Positions 49,345 through 58,833 of a stretch of 64,000 nucleotides of DNA are shown in pieces; the first letter of the stretch is position 1, and each line of letters begins with the position of its first letter. The position numbers were made by a program, and so were the translations under genes. Location of the stretch: contig NZ_CCRF01000045.1 of NCBI RefSeq assembly GCF_000751775.1, positions 108,432-172,431 on the forward strand, read 5' to 3'. Under the pieces are notes generated by a model that was not told the origin of the DNA, searched no databases, and saw only the letters and a list, made by a program, of their open reading frames with translations. Origin of the DNA: Caldibacillus thermoamylovorans (GTDB taxonomy: Bacteria; Bacillota; Bacilli; Bacillales; Caldibacillaceae).

Positions 49345-50283
49345 GTGGAAATCATACGACTACAAATACCCAATAATTTAAAAAAAGAATCATTACCACC
49401 ACTGTCATTGGCAATCGGTTATTTTGACGGTGTACATATTGGCCACCGAACGGTCATGTTAACGGCAAAATCGACGGCAGAAGAAAAAGGTTTAAAAAGC
49501 GGTGTGATGACATTTGACCCTTCACCAAAAGCCGTCCTTGGGGATAATCCTGAAGAAGTCAAATATATTACTTTGCTCAATGATAAAATTCAATTAATTG
49601 AACAACTCGGATTTGATTATTTATTTATTGTCCCTTTTACAAGAACATTAGCTAATTTCTCTCCGGAAGAATTTATTAATAATTATATTATTCAATTGAA
49701 TGTCCAGCATTTAGTCGCCGGATTTGATTATACATATGGTAAATTCGGAAAAGGGACAATGGATAATATAGAAACATATAGTAAGGGCCGCTTTTCACAT
49801 CAAACGATTGGTAAGGTAGCAAAAAATGATTTAAAAATCAGTTCCACGCTTATCCGGGATTTAATCCAAAAAGGTCATGTCGATGAAGTGCCTGACTATT
49901 TAGGGAGATTTTATTCAGTTTGCGGGTTTGTTATTCACGGGAAAAAACGGGGAAAACAATTAGGTTTTCCAACGGCCAATCTCATGATTCATGAACGATA
50001 TATACTTCCGGTGAACGGTGTTTATATTGTCCGGTTATTAGTAGATGGAAAATGGGAAGAAGGCGTCGCAAGTATCGGCTACAATCCGACTTTTAATGAA
50101 CAACAAACGGAGCGTTTTATTGAAGTTCATTTAATCGACTTTGACAGAGATATATATGGAAAGCCGATTATTCTTGAATGGCGTAAACGGTTGAGAGATG
50201 AATTAAAGTTTGATGTGATAGATAAACTTGTTGAACAAATCGGTAAAGATAAACAAGATGCGATTAAATACTTTAATAGGTAA
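49345..50283 (+). CDS. ribF: Bifunctional riboflavin kinase/FMN adenylyltransferase
   Basis: This enzyme (RibC in B. subtilis) makes FMN and FAD from riboflavin. The 312-residue product has the N-terminal nucleotidyltransferase with GYFDGVHIGHR and STLIRDLI, and the C-terminal kinase with GKKRGKQLGFPTANL and VYIVRLLVDG. I chose GTG at 49345 with AAAGGTGAG 8 bases upstream. A TTG at 49321 in the truB end would add 8 residues. Confidence 0.95.
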   Translation: MEIIRLQIPNNLKKESLPPLSLAIGYFDGVHIGHRTVMLTAKSTAEEKGLKSGVMTFDPSPKAVLGDNPEEVKYITLLNDKIQLIEQLGFDYLFIVPFTRTLANFSPEEFINNYIIQLNVQHLVAGFDYTYGKFGKGTMDNIETYSKGRFSHQTIGKVAKNDLKISSTLIRDLIQKGHVDEVPDYLGRFYSVCGFVIHGKKRGKQLGFPTANLMIHERYILPVNGVYIVRLLVDGKWEEGVASIGYNPTFNEQQTERFIEVHLIDFDRDIYGKPIILEWRKRLRDELKFDVIDKLVEQIGKDKQDAIKYFNR

Positions 50284-50360
50284 TTTTTAAACAATATGCT
50301 TTGCTTTCCTTCTTTTTTACAAAAATAGTCATTTCGGAATGGAAGAATGGATAGTGTTGC

Positions 50361-50389
50361 TTGCATTTTTGAATAAAAAGTAGTATTCT
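50361..50389 (+). promoter_or_regulatory. Promoter of rpsO
   Basis: TTGCAT at 50361-50366 and TATTCT at 50384-50389 are 17 bases apart, placing the transcript start just before the S15 leader hairpin. An alternative pair is TTGCTT 50357-50362 with TAGTAT 50381-50386. Confidence 0.5.
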
Positions 50390-50408
50390 ATATACCGTAT
50401 GATACGAA

Positions 50409-50453
50409 CCTTTGCTTGGCATGCCGATAACTCCGACGCTCGCTCAGCAAAGG
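50409..50453 (+). promoter_or_regulatory. S15 (rpsO) mRNA leader, three-way junction
   Basis: CCTTTGCT at 50409-50416 pairs with AGCAAAGG at 50446-50453. Inside are two small hairpins, GGC-AT-GCC and CGA-CGC-TCG. This closed stem with two inner hairpins is what is known for the S15 autoregulatory leader of Geobacillus-type Bacilli, where S15 binds the junction and blocks translation. The ribosome site lies about 15 bases downstream. Confidence 0.65.
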
Positions 50454-50481
50454 GGATTAGAAAAATATGGAGGTGAATATA

Positions 50482-50751
50482 ATGGCATTGACACAAGAAC
50501 GTAAAAATGAAATTATTGCGGAGTTCAAAACGCATGAAAATGATACCGGATCACCGGAAGTTCAAATTGCCATTCTTACTGAAAAAATTAACTTGTTGAA
50601 TGAGCATTTAAAAACGCATAAGAAAGACCATCATTCTCGTCGCGGTTTGATGAAAATGGTAGGAAAACGTCGTAACCTGTTAGCTTACTTGCGAAATAAT
50701 GATGTACAACGTTACCGTGAGTTGATCAACAAATTAGGTTTGCGCCGATAG
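50482..50751 (+). CDS. rpsO: 30S ribosomal protein S15
   Basis: S15 binds the three-way junction of 16S rRNA and bridges to 23S. The 89-residue product has the family core [15 protein letters not shown] and [25 protein letters not shown] at 50482 follows GGAGGTG; a further in-frame ATG at 50467 is upstream of that site. It has its own leader and terminator. Confidence 0.99.
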   Translation: MALTQERKNEIIAEFKTHENDTGSPEVQIAILTEKINLLNEHLKTHKKDHHSRRGLMKMVGKRRNLLAYLRNNDVQRYRELINKLGLRR

Positions 50752-50778
50752 AAAAAAGCGGGATAATCCCGCTTTTTT
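50752..50778 (+). terminator. Terminator of rpsO
   Basis: GCGGGA at 50758-50763 pairs with TCCCGC at 50767-50772, flanked by A6 and T6 runs. It starts directly after the rpsO stop. Confidence 0.9.
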
Positions 50779-50895
50779 ATTAGGATACAAATATCGTAAC
50801 TGTTGTTCCAGAAACTGACGATTATGTCAATTGGAGTTTTGTTAACAATACATAACAAGACGTTTCAAAATAAAAATAATGAAAGGAGTTCATTT

Positions 50896-52998
50896 ATGGA
50901 AAGTGAGAAACATACATTCTCCTATAATTGGGGTGGCAGACCGCTTACAATTGAAATTGGTCAATTAGCGAAACAAGCGAACGGTGCCTGTCTAGTCCGA
51001 TATGGAGAAAGTGCAGTTCTTTGCACAGCGACTGCATCGAAAGATCCGAAAACTGTTGACTTTTTCCCTTTAACTGTAAATTATGAAGAGCGACTGTATG
51101 CAGTAGGGAAAATACCGGGGGGATTTATAAAAAGGGAAGGGCGACCGAGTGAACATGCGATTCTCTCCAGCCGTCTGATTGACAGACCGATTCGACCGCT
51201 ATTCCCCGATGGTTTTCGAAATGAAGTTCAAGTGGTCAGTGTTGTCATGAGTGTTGATCAAGATTGTTCGACTGAAATGGCTGCCATGGTCGGGTCGTCA
51301 ATTGCACTTTCAATATCCGATATTCCGTTTCAAGGCCCGATAGCAGGTGTTGTAGTCGGCAGAGTCGATGGTGAGTTTATCATTAACCCGACCGTTGAAC
51401 AAGCTGAAAAAAGCGATATTCATTTAACTGTTGCAGGTACAAAGGATGCCATTAATATGGTTGAAGCAGGCGCTAATGAGGTACCTGAAGAAATTATGTT
51501 GGAAGCAATCATGTTTGGTCACGAAGAAATTAAGCGACTAATTGCATTCCAAGAGCAAATCATGGCTGAAGTCGGAAAAGAAAAAATGGATGTTGTTTTA
51601 TTTGAAATTGATCAGGAAATTGAAACTGCCGTAAAGAGTCTTTGTGAAAAAGAAATGATTCAGGCGATCCAAGTTCCCGAAAAACATGCACGGGAAGATG
51701 CTATCGAAGCTGTGAAAAATGAAGTTTTGGCGAAATACGAAAGTGAAGAAGCGGACGAAGAAACATTAAAACAAGTAAAATCCGTTCTTGATAAGATTGT
51801 TAAGGAAGAAGTAAGACGGTTGATTACCGTTGAAAAAATTCGTCCGGATGGCCGAAAAATTGATGAAATCCGTCCATTATCATCAGCGGTCGGTTTATTA
51901 CCAAGAGCCCACGGATCCGGTTTATTTACACGCGGTCAGACACAAGCATTAAGTGTTTGTACGCTTGGTGCATTAGGTGATGTCCAAGTTTTAGACGGAT
52001 TAGGGTTAGAAGAATCAAAACGTTTTATGCATCATTATAATTTTCCGCCGTTTTCAGTCGGGGAAACCGGACGAATGGGTGGACCCGGACGCCGAGAAAT
52101 TGGACATGGTGCTTTAGGCGAACGTGCTTTAGAACCGGTTATTCCATCCGAGAAGGAATTTCCTTACACCATTCGGCTTGTTTCTGAAGTATTAGAATCC
52201 AATGGTTCTACGTCCCAAGCAAGTATTTGCGGTTCTACTTTAGCATTGATGGATGCAGGGGTTCCAATTAAGGCACCGGTTGCCGGTATTGCGATGGGAC
52301 TGGTTAAATCGGGCGAACATTATACAATTTTAACTGACATCCAAGGAATGGAAGATCATCTCGGCGATATGGACTTTAAAGTTGCAGGAACTTCCAAAGG
52401 TGTAACTGCCTTACAAATGGATATTAAAATTGAAGGTCTTTCCCGTGAAATTTTAGAAGAGGCGCTGCAACAAGCGAAAAAAGGCCGGATGCAAATTTTG
52501 GAACATATGTTATCAACAATAAGCGAGCCTCGTAAACAATTATCAAAATTTGCACCGAAAATTCTATCCATAAAGATTAATCCTGAAAAAATTGGTGATG
52601 TGATCGGACCAAGCGGGAAACAAGTGAAAAAAATTATCGAAGAAACAGGCGTTAAAATTGATATTGAACAAGACGGTACCGTTTATATTGCCTCCAGTGA
52701 TCAGGAAATGAATGAAAAAGCCCAAAAAATCATTGAAAATATTGTCCAAGAAGTAGAAGTAGGGAAAATTTATTTGGGTAAAGTTAAAAGGATTGAAAAA
52801 TTTGGGGCATTTGTTGAAATTTTAAATGGAAAAGATGGACTTGTTCATATTTCTGAACTTGCCGAAGAACGAGTCGGTAAAGTAGAGGATGTTGTCAAAA
52901 TTGATGATGAAATCCTTGTGAAGGTTACCGAAATTGATAAACATGGAAGAATTAATCTGTCACGAAAAGCTGCCTTACGTGAACAAAAGCAAAAATAA
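50896..52998 (+). CDS. pnp: Polynucleotide phosphorylase
   Basis: PNPase degrades mRNA 3' to 5' using phosphate. The 700-residue product has two RNase PH domains (residues about 5-225 and 310-540, with [13 protein letters not shown] and [12 protein letters not shown]), a KH domain ([20 protein letters not shown]) and an S1 domain ([28 protein letters not shown]). ATG at 50896 is preceded by AAAGGAG. An upstream frame opening at 50803 lacks homology. It follows rpsO as usual. Confidence 0.98.
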   Translation: MESEKHTFSYNWGGRPLTIEIGQLAKQANGACLVRYGESAVLCTATASKDPKTVDFFPLTVNYEERLYAVGKIPGGFIKREGRPSEHAILSSRLIDRPIRPLFPDGFRNEVQVVSVVMSVDQDCSTEMAAMVGSSIALSISDIPFQGPIAGVVVGRVDGEFIINPTVEQAEKSDIHLTVAGTKDAINMVEAGANEVPEEIMLEAIMFGHEEIKRLIAFQEQIMAEVGKEKMDVVLFEIDQEIETAVKSLCEKEMIQAIQVPEKHAREDAIEAVKNEVLAKYESEEADEETLKQVKSVLDKIVKEEVRRLITVEKIRPDGRKIDEIRPLSSAVGLLPRAHGSGLFTRGQTQALSVCTLGALGDVQVLDGLGLEESKRFMHHYNFPPFSVGETGRMGGPGRREIGHGALGERALEPVIPSEKEFPYTIRLVSEVLESNGSTSQASICGSTLALMDAGVPIKAPVAGIAMGLVKSGEHYTILTDIQGMEDHLGDMDFKVAGTSKGVTALQMDIKIEGLSREILEEALQQAKKGRMQILEHMLSTISEPRKQLSKFAPKILSIKINPEKIGDVIGPSGKQVKKIIEETGVKIDIEQDGTVYIASSDQEMNEKAQKIIENIVQEVEVGKIYLGKVKRIEKFGAFVEILNGKDGLVHISELAEERVGKVEDVVKIDDEILVKVTEIDKHGRINLSRKAALREQKQK

Positions 52999-53010
52999 TC
53001 TTTAATTGAT

Positions 53011-53046
53011 GGAAATGAACCTTAAGTTGATTTAACTTCATTTCCT
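53011..53046 (+). terminator. Hairpin after pnp
   Basis: GGAAATGAA at 53011-53019 pairs with TTCATTTCC at 53038-53046, with inner AAGTT/AACTT pairs. The T-tract is poor, so it may be a stability hairpin or weak terminator. Confidence 0.55.
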
Positions 53047-53134
53047 CTGTTATATTTAAGACTGGACTTTCTCAAGCGAGTAGGTCCATTTTTCATTTAT
53101 CAAAGATTTTATCCCTCCAAACGTTCTATCTTGT

Positions 53135-53160
53135 CCTATCCATTCATACGATTGGATAGG
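53135..53160 (+). promoter_or_regulatory. Perfect 8-bp inverted repeat abutting the ylxY ribosome site
   Basis: CCTATCCA at 53135-53142 pairs with TGGATAGG at 53153-53160, and the next bases GGGGAT form the ribosome site. A hairpin here could limit access of ribosomes, or the repeat could be an operator. No regulator is indicated. Confidence 0.45.
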
Positions 53161-53171
53161 GGGGATGAAGT

Positions 53172-54155
53172 ATGGGAAAAAACATATACCAGAAGCTTTC
53201 GGCGATCATTATTATCGGCTTTTTATCATTTTTAATCGTGAAAAATCCTTTATCCGATACATATGTGGAAAAATTACGTTCTGACGCTATGACTGTGTCT
53301 TCAGTAAAAGATGCTTTATTGATTGAAATTGAAGAAAAATCAGCGCAATATGAAGTTCCACCTCAAGATGCCAAAATTGATCGTGTATGGAAAAAAATGC
53401 CAGGTTATAATGGCTTGAAAGTTGATATAGATGCTTCCTATGATAAAATGAAAGAAGATGGTGTCTTTGATGAAAATAAACTTATATTTAAACAAGTCTC
53501 GCCTAAAGTTCATTTAGAAGATTTGCCACCTGCACCAATCTACCGCGGACATCCTGACAAACCAATGATCGCTTTGACGATTAATGTTGCGTGGGGTAAT
53601 GAATATTTATCTTCCATATTGGCTACGTTGAAAAAGCACAATGTTCAAGCCACATTTTTTCTTGAAGGACGTTGGGCCAAGGAAAATCCCGACCTAGTCA
53701 AAATGATTGATGAAGGCGGCCATGAGATCGGGAATCATTCTTACAGCCATCCGGATATGAAAACAATAAGCAATGACCGAACCAAAAAGGAATTGGCAGA
53801 TACGAATGAAATCATTCGTGCGACAATTGGTAAGGCACCTGCACTTTTTGCACCGCCGAGTGGAAGTTATCATGATAAAACGGTCGAAATCGCAAATGAT
53901 ATGGATATGAAAACAATTATGTGGACGGTGGACACGATCGACTGGCGAGATCCCCCGGTTTCTACTTTGTTAAACCGTGTTCTAAAACAATTGCATAACG
54001 GCGCAATCATTTTGGCTCACCCGACCCGTTCAACGGATGCGGCTCTTGAGAAGTTGTTAACTGAAATAAACGAAAAAGGGTACAAGATCGGAACGGTTTC
54101 TAACCTGCTTGATGAAAAACGGTTGAATTACAGAACAAGTGAATCGGGCAGTTGA
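53172..54155 (+). CDS. ylxY: Polysaccharide deacetylase family protein (YlxY-like)
   Basis: The 327-residue product has an N-terminal membrane anchor or signal (residues 8-24) and a C-terminal NodB-type deacetylase domain from about residue 130. Motif 2 (GNHSYSHPDM, HxxxH metal site) and motif 3 (FAPPSGSYHDKT) are present, and the late motif AIILAHPTRST contains the catalytic-type histidine. Motif 1, usually TFDDG, is replaced by TINVAWGN, so the usual metal aspartate is missing. The same replacement is, as I recall, found in Bacillus YlxY, so activity is uncertain. It lies before mlpA as in B. subtilis. Confidence 0.9.
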   Translation: MGKNIYQKLSAIIIIGFLSFLIVKNPLSDTYVEKLRSDAMTVSSVKDALLIEIEEKSAQYEVPPQDAKIDRVWKKMPGYNGLKVDIDASYDKMKEDGVFDENKLIFKQVSPKVHLEDLPPAPIYRGHPDKPMIALTINVAWGNEYLSSILATLKKHNVQATFFLEGRWAKENPDLVKMIDEGGHEIGNHSYSHPDMKTISNDRTKKELADTNEIIRATIGKAPALFAPPSGSYHDKTVEIANDMDMKTIMWTVDTIDWRDPPVSTLLNRVLKQLHNGAIILAHPTRSTDAALEKLLTEINEKGYKIGTVSNLLDEKRLNYRTSESGS

Positions 54156-54180
54156 TATATGTAGCAATCAAATACATATA
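54156..54180 (+). other. AT-rich hairpin after ylxY
   Basis: TATATGTA at 54156-54163 pairs with TACATATA at 54173-54180, directly after the ylxY stop. No T-run follows. It may protect the mRNA end, but this is a weak call. Confidence 0.35.
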
Positions 54181-54292
54181 TTCATCGTTGATAAAAAGTT
54201 CATTTATAATTTTTACTCACGGGTTTGATTAATAAAAATTATTGAAGACGTAATAATAAATATAGAATAGCTCTGAATTAGGAGGAACTTAC

Positions 54293-55528
54293 TTGATAAA
54301 AAAATATACTTGTCAAAATGGCGTTCGGATTGTACTTGAAGAAATACCGACAGTCCGGTCTGTGGCCATTGGGATTTGGGTAAAAACCGGTTCACGGTAC
54401 GAAACAAGAGAGCAAAACGGTATTTCACATTTCCTTGAACATATGTTTTTTAAAGGAACAGAAAATCGTTCGGCACAAGAGATTGCTGAGTCCTTTGATC
54501 GGATCGGCGGACAAGTTAATGCGTTCACTTCAAAAGAATATACTTGTTATTATGCCAAAGTATTAGACACCCATACGAAAGTAGCATTAGACTTATTGGC
54601 AGACATGTTCTTTCATTCGGTATTTGATGAAAATGAAATTGCGAAAGAAAAAGGCGTTGTCTTGGAAGAAATTAAAATGTACGAAGATACGCCGGATGAT
54701 ATTGTCCATGATTTATTAAGCAAAGCTATTTACGGTAATCATCCCTTAGGTTATCCGATATTAGGTATAGAAGAAACATTGCAAACATTTTCCGGAGACA
54801 CATTAAGGCAGTATATGCATCATGCATACAGACCGGAAAATGTTGTCGTCTCTATTGCCGGGAATATTAATGAAATATTTATTAATGATGTTGAAGCACG
54901 CTTTGGACATTATGAAGGTGGGAAAGAACAATTCCGGATTGAAAAACCGTCTTTTTATCAAGAAAAACTTGCGCGAAAAAAAGAAACGGAACAGGCTCAT
55001 CTATGTATAGGTTTTCAAGGCCTTCCGTTTGGTCATGAAGATATCTATTCGGTAATTATTGCCAACAATGTTCTTGGTGGAAGCATGAGCAGCAGACTTT
55101 TTCAAGAAGTACGTGAAAAAAGAGGCTTGGCCTACTCTGTGTATTCTTATCACACAGCGTTCGAGGACAGTGGATATTTAGCCATATATGGAGGAACCGG
55201 AGCAAATCAATTGGATAGTTTATATGAAACTATTCAAGAAACGCTACACTTGTTCGTAAAAGAAGGAATTTCTGAAAAAGAATTAACCAACAGCAAAGAA
55301 CAGCTGAAAGGGAACTTAATGCTCGGCTTAGAAGGTACCAACAGTCGCATGAGTCGAAATGGGAAAAATGAATTGTTATTAAGAAAACATCAGACTTTGG
55401 ATGAAATTATTGATATGATCGATGCAGTACAAAAAGAGGATGTCGATCGAATGATAAAGGAAATTTTTACTGAAAAAGCCTCAGTTGCCTTGATTAGCCC
55501 GGATGGAAAAATACCACAATTGCTGTAA
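54293..55528 (+). CDS. mlpA: M16 family zinc protease MlpA (YmxG)
   Basis: The 411-residue pitrilysin-type protease has the inverted zinc site HFLEH at about residues 46-50 (ISHFLEHMFFKGT) and the downstream glutamate in KGVVLEEIKMYED. The C-terminal half has the R/Y motif (FQEVREKRGLAYSVYSY). In B. subtilis MlpA affects protease gene expression, but its substrate is not clear. The start is TTG at 54293 with AGGAGG upstream. Confidence 0.95.
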   Translation: MIKKYTCQNGVRIVLEEIPTVRSVAIGIWVKTGSRYETREQNGISHFLEHMFFKGTENRSAQEIAESFDRIGGQVNAFTSKEYTCYYAKVLDTHTKVALDLLADMFFHSVFDENEIAKEKGVVLEEIKMYEDTPDDIVHDLLSKAIYGNHPLGYPILGIEETLQTFSGDTLRQYMHHAYRPENVVVSIAGNINEIFINDVEARFGHYEGGKEQFRIEKPSFYQEKLARKKETEQAHLCIGFQGLPFGHEDIYSVIIANNVLGGSMSSRLFQEVREKRGLAYSVYSYHTAFEDSGYLAIYGGTGANQLDSLYETIQETLHLFVKEGISEKELTNSKEQLKGNLMLGLEGTNSRMSRNGKNELLLRKHQTLDEIIDMIDAVQKEDVDRMIKEIFTEKASVALISPDGKIPQLL

Positions 55529-55650
55529 ATGATTCAATATTCATCTTGTCAGCTTCCAACGACAAAATCACATTCCTGCTTGTCCTGCCCTTCTAAAATG
55601 ATCGAACTGCTAATACATTATAAAAAGAAGGACAGGAAAGGGTGAGTGAA

Positions 55651-55902
55651 TTGCGCTTGAGTGAATTGGGAGGTAAGGAAATCGTTGACGTAAAAAAAGC
55701 CGAGAGATTAGGTGTCCTCGGTCAAACCGACTTGGAAATCAATGAACAAACCGGGCAGATAGTCGCTTTAATCATTCCAACAGGAAAATGGTTTCAATTT
55801 CGTAAGGCACAAGGAGAAATTCGTGTACCCTGGAAATATATAAAAAAAATCGGGACAGATATGATTATCATTGATTTCCCGGATGAAGAATATGAAGATT
55901 AA
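55651..55902 (+). CDS. ymxH: YlmC/YmxH family PRC-barrel protein
   Basis: The 83-residue product begins LRLSELGGKEIVDVKKAERLG and contains LGQTDLEINEQTGQIVALIIP, the pattern of the YlmC/YmxH PRC-barrel family found in sporulating Firmicutes. Function is unknown. TTG at 55651 gives a better ribosome spacing from AAAGGGTGAG than GTG at 55642. It is followed by a strong terminator, so it is separate from dpaA. Confidence 0.88.
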   Translation: MRLSELGGKEIVDVKKAERLGVLGQTDLEINEQTGQIVALIIPTGKWFQFRKAQGEIRVPWKYIKKIGTDMIIIDFPDEEYED

Positions 55903-55913
55903 AAATTAGCAAT

Positions 55914-55945
55914 AAGCAATCGAGTAAAATCGGTTGCTTTTTTTT
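55914..55945 (+). terminator. Terminator after ymxH
   Basis: AAGCAATCGA at 55914-55923 pairs with TCGGTTGCTT at 55930-55939 (one G-T pair) and runs into eight T residues. Confidence 0.9.
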
Positions 55946-55976
55946 ATAAAATTAGAAAGGAAAAATTTCCAACACA

Positions 55977-56003
55977 CACATAGATAAAAGACATCATATG
56001 ATA
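55977..56003 (+). promoter_or_regulatory. Sigma-K-like promoter of dpaA
   Basis: CATATGATA at 55995-56003 fits the sigma-K -10 form CATAnnnTA, and AC within 55971-55980 is at the right distance for the -35 element. In B. subtilis the spoVF operon is read by sigma-K in the mother cell late in sporulation, which agrees. Confidence 0.6.
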
Positions 56004-56061
56004 ATAAAGAATTTGGTGTCATGGTTCTTGGAAATTGTAACGAAGAAGGTGAAAATACTTC

Positions 56062-56964
56062 ATGTTAACAGGTTTGCACATAGTGATTATGGGTGGTGAC
56101 GCTAGACAAATTGAGGTCATCCGAAAATTAAGCGAACTGGGTGCGAAGATATCTTTGATTGGTTATGAACAACTGGATCATTCTTTTACAGGAGCTGTTA
56201 AAGAAAAAATTGATGAGATAAATTGGCAGGAGATAGATGCAATTATATTACCTGTCGCAGGTACAAGTTTAGATGGGGAAATCGATACCATCTTTTCTAA
56301 TGAACATATTCGCATAGACGAAAATAAAATAAGCAAAACACCACCGCATTGTACCATTTATTCCGGGATTACGAATACTTATTTGACGAAAATTACACAA
56401 AAGGCAGGAAGAAAATTAGAATTAATATTTGACCGTAATGATGTAGCCATCTATAACTCGATTCCGACGGTAGAAGGTATCATTATGCTCGTCATTCAAA
56501 ATACTGACTTTACCATTCACGGTTCCAAGACGGTTGTTCTCGGTTTCGGGCGCAATGGAATGACGATCTCCAGAGTTTTTCATGGACTTGGAGCAAAATT
56601 AAAAGTAGGTGTCAGGAACGCAGAACATATTGCTCGAATCGAAGAAATGGGTTTGGATTCTTTCCATCTTAACGATCTTGAAGAATTTGTAAAAGATGCA
56701 GATATTGTCATCAATACAATCCCTCACTTAGTCGTAACTGCAAATGTCATTTCAAAAATGCCTCATCACACACTGATTATCGATATAGCTTCCAAACCGG
56801 GAGGAACGGATTTTCGCTATGCAGAAAAACGGGGGATTAAGGCTATTTTAACCCCGAGTTTGCCGGGTATTGTTGCTCCGAAGACAGCCGGACAAATTTT
56901 GGCCAATGTTCTCGTCGAGTTATTACATGATGATTTATTAAAAAGAAAGGGGAACGTAAAATGA
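56062..56964 (+). CDS. dpaA: Dipicolinate synthase subunit A
   Basis: DpaA (SpoVFA) with DpaB oxidises dihydrodipicolinate to dipicolinic acid, the calcium chelator that protects spores. The 300-residue product has an N-terminal Rossmann-like part (IVIMGGDARQIEVIRKL) and a second NAD-type motif VVLGFGRNGMTISRVFHGLG. The start is ATG at 56062. The stop overlaps dpaB by 4 bases. It is expressed in the mother cell, judging from its promoter. Confidence 0.96.
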   Translation: MLTGLHIVIMGGDARQIEVIRKLSELGAKISLIGYEQLDHSFTGAVKEKIDEINWQEIDAIILPVAGTSLDGEIDTIFSNEHIRIDENKISKTPPHCTIYSGITNTYLTKITQKAGRKLELIFDRNDVAIYNSIPTVEGIIMLVIQNTDFTIHGSKTVVLGFGRNGMTISRVFHGLGAKLKVGVRNAEHIARIEEMGLDSFHLNDLEEFVKDADIVINTIPHLVVTANVISKMPHHTLIIDIASKPGGTDFRYAEKRGIKAILTPSLPGIVAPKTAGQILANVLVELLHDDLLKRKGNVK

Positions 56965-57554
56965 AAGTAGAAGGAAAAAGAATCGGTTTTGGATTAACCG
57001 CATCCCACTGTACGTATGATCAAGTTTTACCGGAAATTGTTAAATTAGTAGAAAATGGCGCAGAAGTCGTACCGATCGTTACTTGGACGGTAAAAAATAC
57101 AACGACCAGATTTGGATCCGGAGAAGAGTGGATTGAAAAAATTGAAAGAGCAACCGGTAATAAAGTCATTGATAATATTGTCGACGCAGAGCCGCTTGGG
57201 CCAACATATCCCCTCGATTGCATGGTCATAGCACCCATGACGGGAAACTCGATAAGTAAAATGGCAAACGCATTAACAGATTCTCCGGTGTTAATGGCTG
57301 CAAAGGCAACCATGAGAAATCACCGACCGGTCGTACTTGGAATCTCAACGAATGATGCGCTTGGTCTGAATGGTGTAAACCTGATGCGACTCATCGCGGC
57401 AAAGGATATATACTTTATTCCATTTGGCCAAGATGATCCTTATAATAAACCGAAATCAATGGTTGCTGACATGACTCTACTGCTTGAAACGGTAGAAGCT
57501 GCTTTAGAACATAAACAAATTCAACCGGTATTGATTGAACGGTATAAAAAATAG
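56961..57554 (+). CDS. dpaB: Dipicolinate synthase subunit B
   Basis: DpaB (SpoVFB) is the flavoprotein-type subunit of dipicolinate synthase. The 197-residue product has GFGLTASHCTYDQVLPEI and the PMTGNSISKMANALTDSPVLMAAKATMRNHRPVVLGIS stretch typical of the phosphopantothenoylcysteine decarboxylase-like flavoprotein fold. ATG overlaps dpaA. It is followed by a 229-base gap with a terminator before asd. Confidence 0.96.
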   Translation: MKVEGKRIGFGLTASHCTYDQVLPEIVKLVENGAEVVPIVTWTVKNTTTRFGSGEEWIEKIERATGNKVIDNIVDAEPLGPTYPLDCMVIAPMTGNSISKMANALTDSPVLMAAKATMRNHRPVVLGISTNDALGLNGVNLMRLIAAKDIYFIPFGQDDPYNKPKSMVADMTLLLETVEAALEHKQIQPVLIERYKK

Positions 57555-57682
57555 ACGTATTTCAATTGAAGCAACAATATGTTAAGATAAATTATCAATT
57601 GTCCACTTCCAATATATTTTTAAAACAAAAAAATTATCCATAATTTCCTGGAGTATGATAAAATATAGGATAAATCAGGTTA

Positions 57683-57698
57683 ACACGTTGTGACGTGT
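57683..57698 (+). other. Short hairpin in the asd leader
   Basis: ACACGT at 57683-57688 pairs with ACGTGT at 57693-57698 around a 4-base loop. It lies just upstream of the terminator-like hairpin at 57702, within the likely leader transcribed from TATGAT at 57654-57659. Confidence 0.5.
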
Positions 57699-57701
57699 GA
57701 T

Positions 57702-57739
57702 GGGAAATCGAATTAGGCTATATTCGATTCCCTTTTTTT
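57702..57739 (+). terminator. Terminator or attenuator between dpaB and asd
   Basis: GGGAAATCGAAT at 57702-57713 pairs with ATTCGATTCCC at 57722-57732 (one bulged A) and is followed by seven T residues. Lying 45 bases before asd and downstream of a possible -10 box, it either ends the dpaAB message or attenuates asd transcription. Confidence 0.8.
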
Positions 57740-57783
57740 AAAACGATAAAATGAAATGGTCAAGAGTGGAAGGGGAAAAACAA

Positions 57784-58833
57784 ATGGCAAATAATCGTTA
57801 TCATGTTGCAGTTGTTGGAGCCACCGGTGCAGTAGGCGAACAAATGATTAAAACATTGATAGAAAGGGATTTTCCAATATCAAAATTAACTTTACTATCC
57901 TCAGCTCGTTCTGCCGGAAAAACAGTTCAATTTAAAGGTGAAACAATAACTGTTCACGAAGCAAAACCGGAAAGTTTTGAAGGTGTAGATATTGCTTTAT
58001 TTTCTGCGGGTGGAAGTGTTTCGAAACAATTGGCTCCGGAAGCTGTGAAAAGAGGAGCAATTGTCGTTGATAATACAAGTGCATTTCGAATGGATCCGGA
58101 TGTACCATTGGTTGTACCTGAAGTAAATGAAGAAGACTTGCAAAAACACCAAGGAATTATTGCAAATCCAAACTGTTCGACGATCCAAATGGTAGTCGCT
58201 TTGGAACCGATTCGCCAAAAATTCGGTTTAAATAGAGTCATTGTCTCAACTTACCAAGCAGTAAGCGGTGCAGGTAACCAAGCTGTTCAAGAATTGTACA
58301 GTCAAACAAAAGATGTTTTAGATAATAAAGAAGCTCAAGCAAAGATTCTGCCTGTAAAAAATGATAAAAAACATTATCAAATTGCTTTTAATGCGATTCC
58401 GCAAATTGATGTTTTCCAAGATAACGGTTTTACTTTTGAAGAAATGAAAATGATTAATGAAACGAAAAAAATTATGCATATGCCCGAACTCAAAGTAGCG
58501 GCTACTTGTGTCCGTATTCCGGTAGCGTCCGGACATTCCGAATCGGTTTATTTTGAAGTTGAAACAGATCACGTAAGTACTTTAGAAATTAGAAATCTTT
58601 TATCTACTGCCCCGGGGATTGTTCTGGAGGATAATCCGAGTGAGCAAATTTATCCGTTGGCAACGAACGCTGTCGGTCAACGTGATGTGTTTGTTGGTCG
58701 GATTCGTAAAGACTTAGATGAAAAAAATGGCTTTCACATGTGGGTTGTTTCCGACAATTTACTAAAAGGAGCGGCATGGAATTCTGTGCAAATTGCCGAA
58801 AGTTTAATAAGACTCGGTCTGCTTAATAAATAA
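57784..58833 (+). CDS. asd: Aspartate-semialdehyde dehydrogenase
   Basis: Asd makes aspartate semialdehyde from aspartyl phosphate, for the lysine, diaminopimelate, threonine and methionine branches. The 349-residue product has the NADP motif [11 protein letters not shown], the active-site cysteine in [10 protein letters not shown], and the family histidine in [14 protein letters not shown] at 57784 follows GGAAGGGG; an in-frame ATG at 57751 lacks a site. The last base of its stop is part of a repeat. Confidence 0.97.
   Translation: MANNRYHVAVVGATGAVGEQMIKTLIERDFPISKLTLLSSARSAGKTVQFKGETITVHEAKPESFEGVDIALFSAGGSVSKQLAPEAVKRGAIVVDNTSAFRMDPDVPLVVPEVNEEDLQKHQGIIANPNCSTIQMVVALEPIRQKFGLNRVIVSTYQAVSGAGNQAVQELYSQTKDVLDNKEAQAKILPVKNDKKHYQIAFNAIPQIDVFQDNGFTFEEMKMINETKKIMHMPELKVAATCVRIPVASGHSESVYFEVETDHVSTLEIRNLLSTAPGIVLEDNPSEQIYPLATNAVGQRDVFVGRIRKDLDEKNGFHMWVVSDNLLKGAAWNSVQIAESLIRLGLLNK

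Noticed and set aside
57555..57783. Lysine riboswitch or T-box before asd
   Set aside because: The leader is too short and lacks the lysine riboswitch core and the T-box sequence; only hairpins and a terminator are visible.
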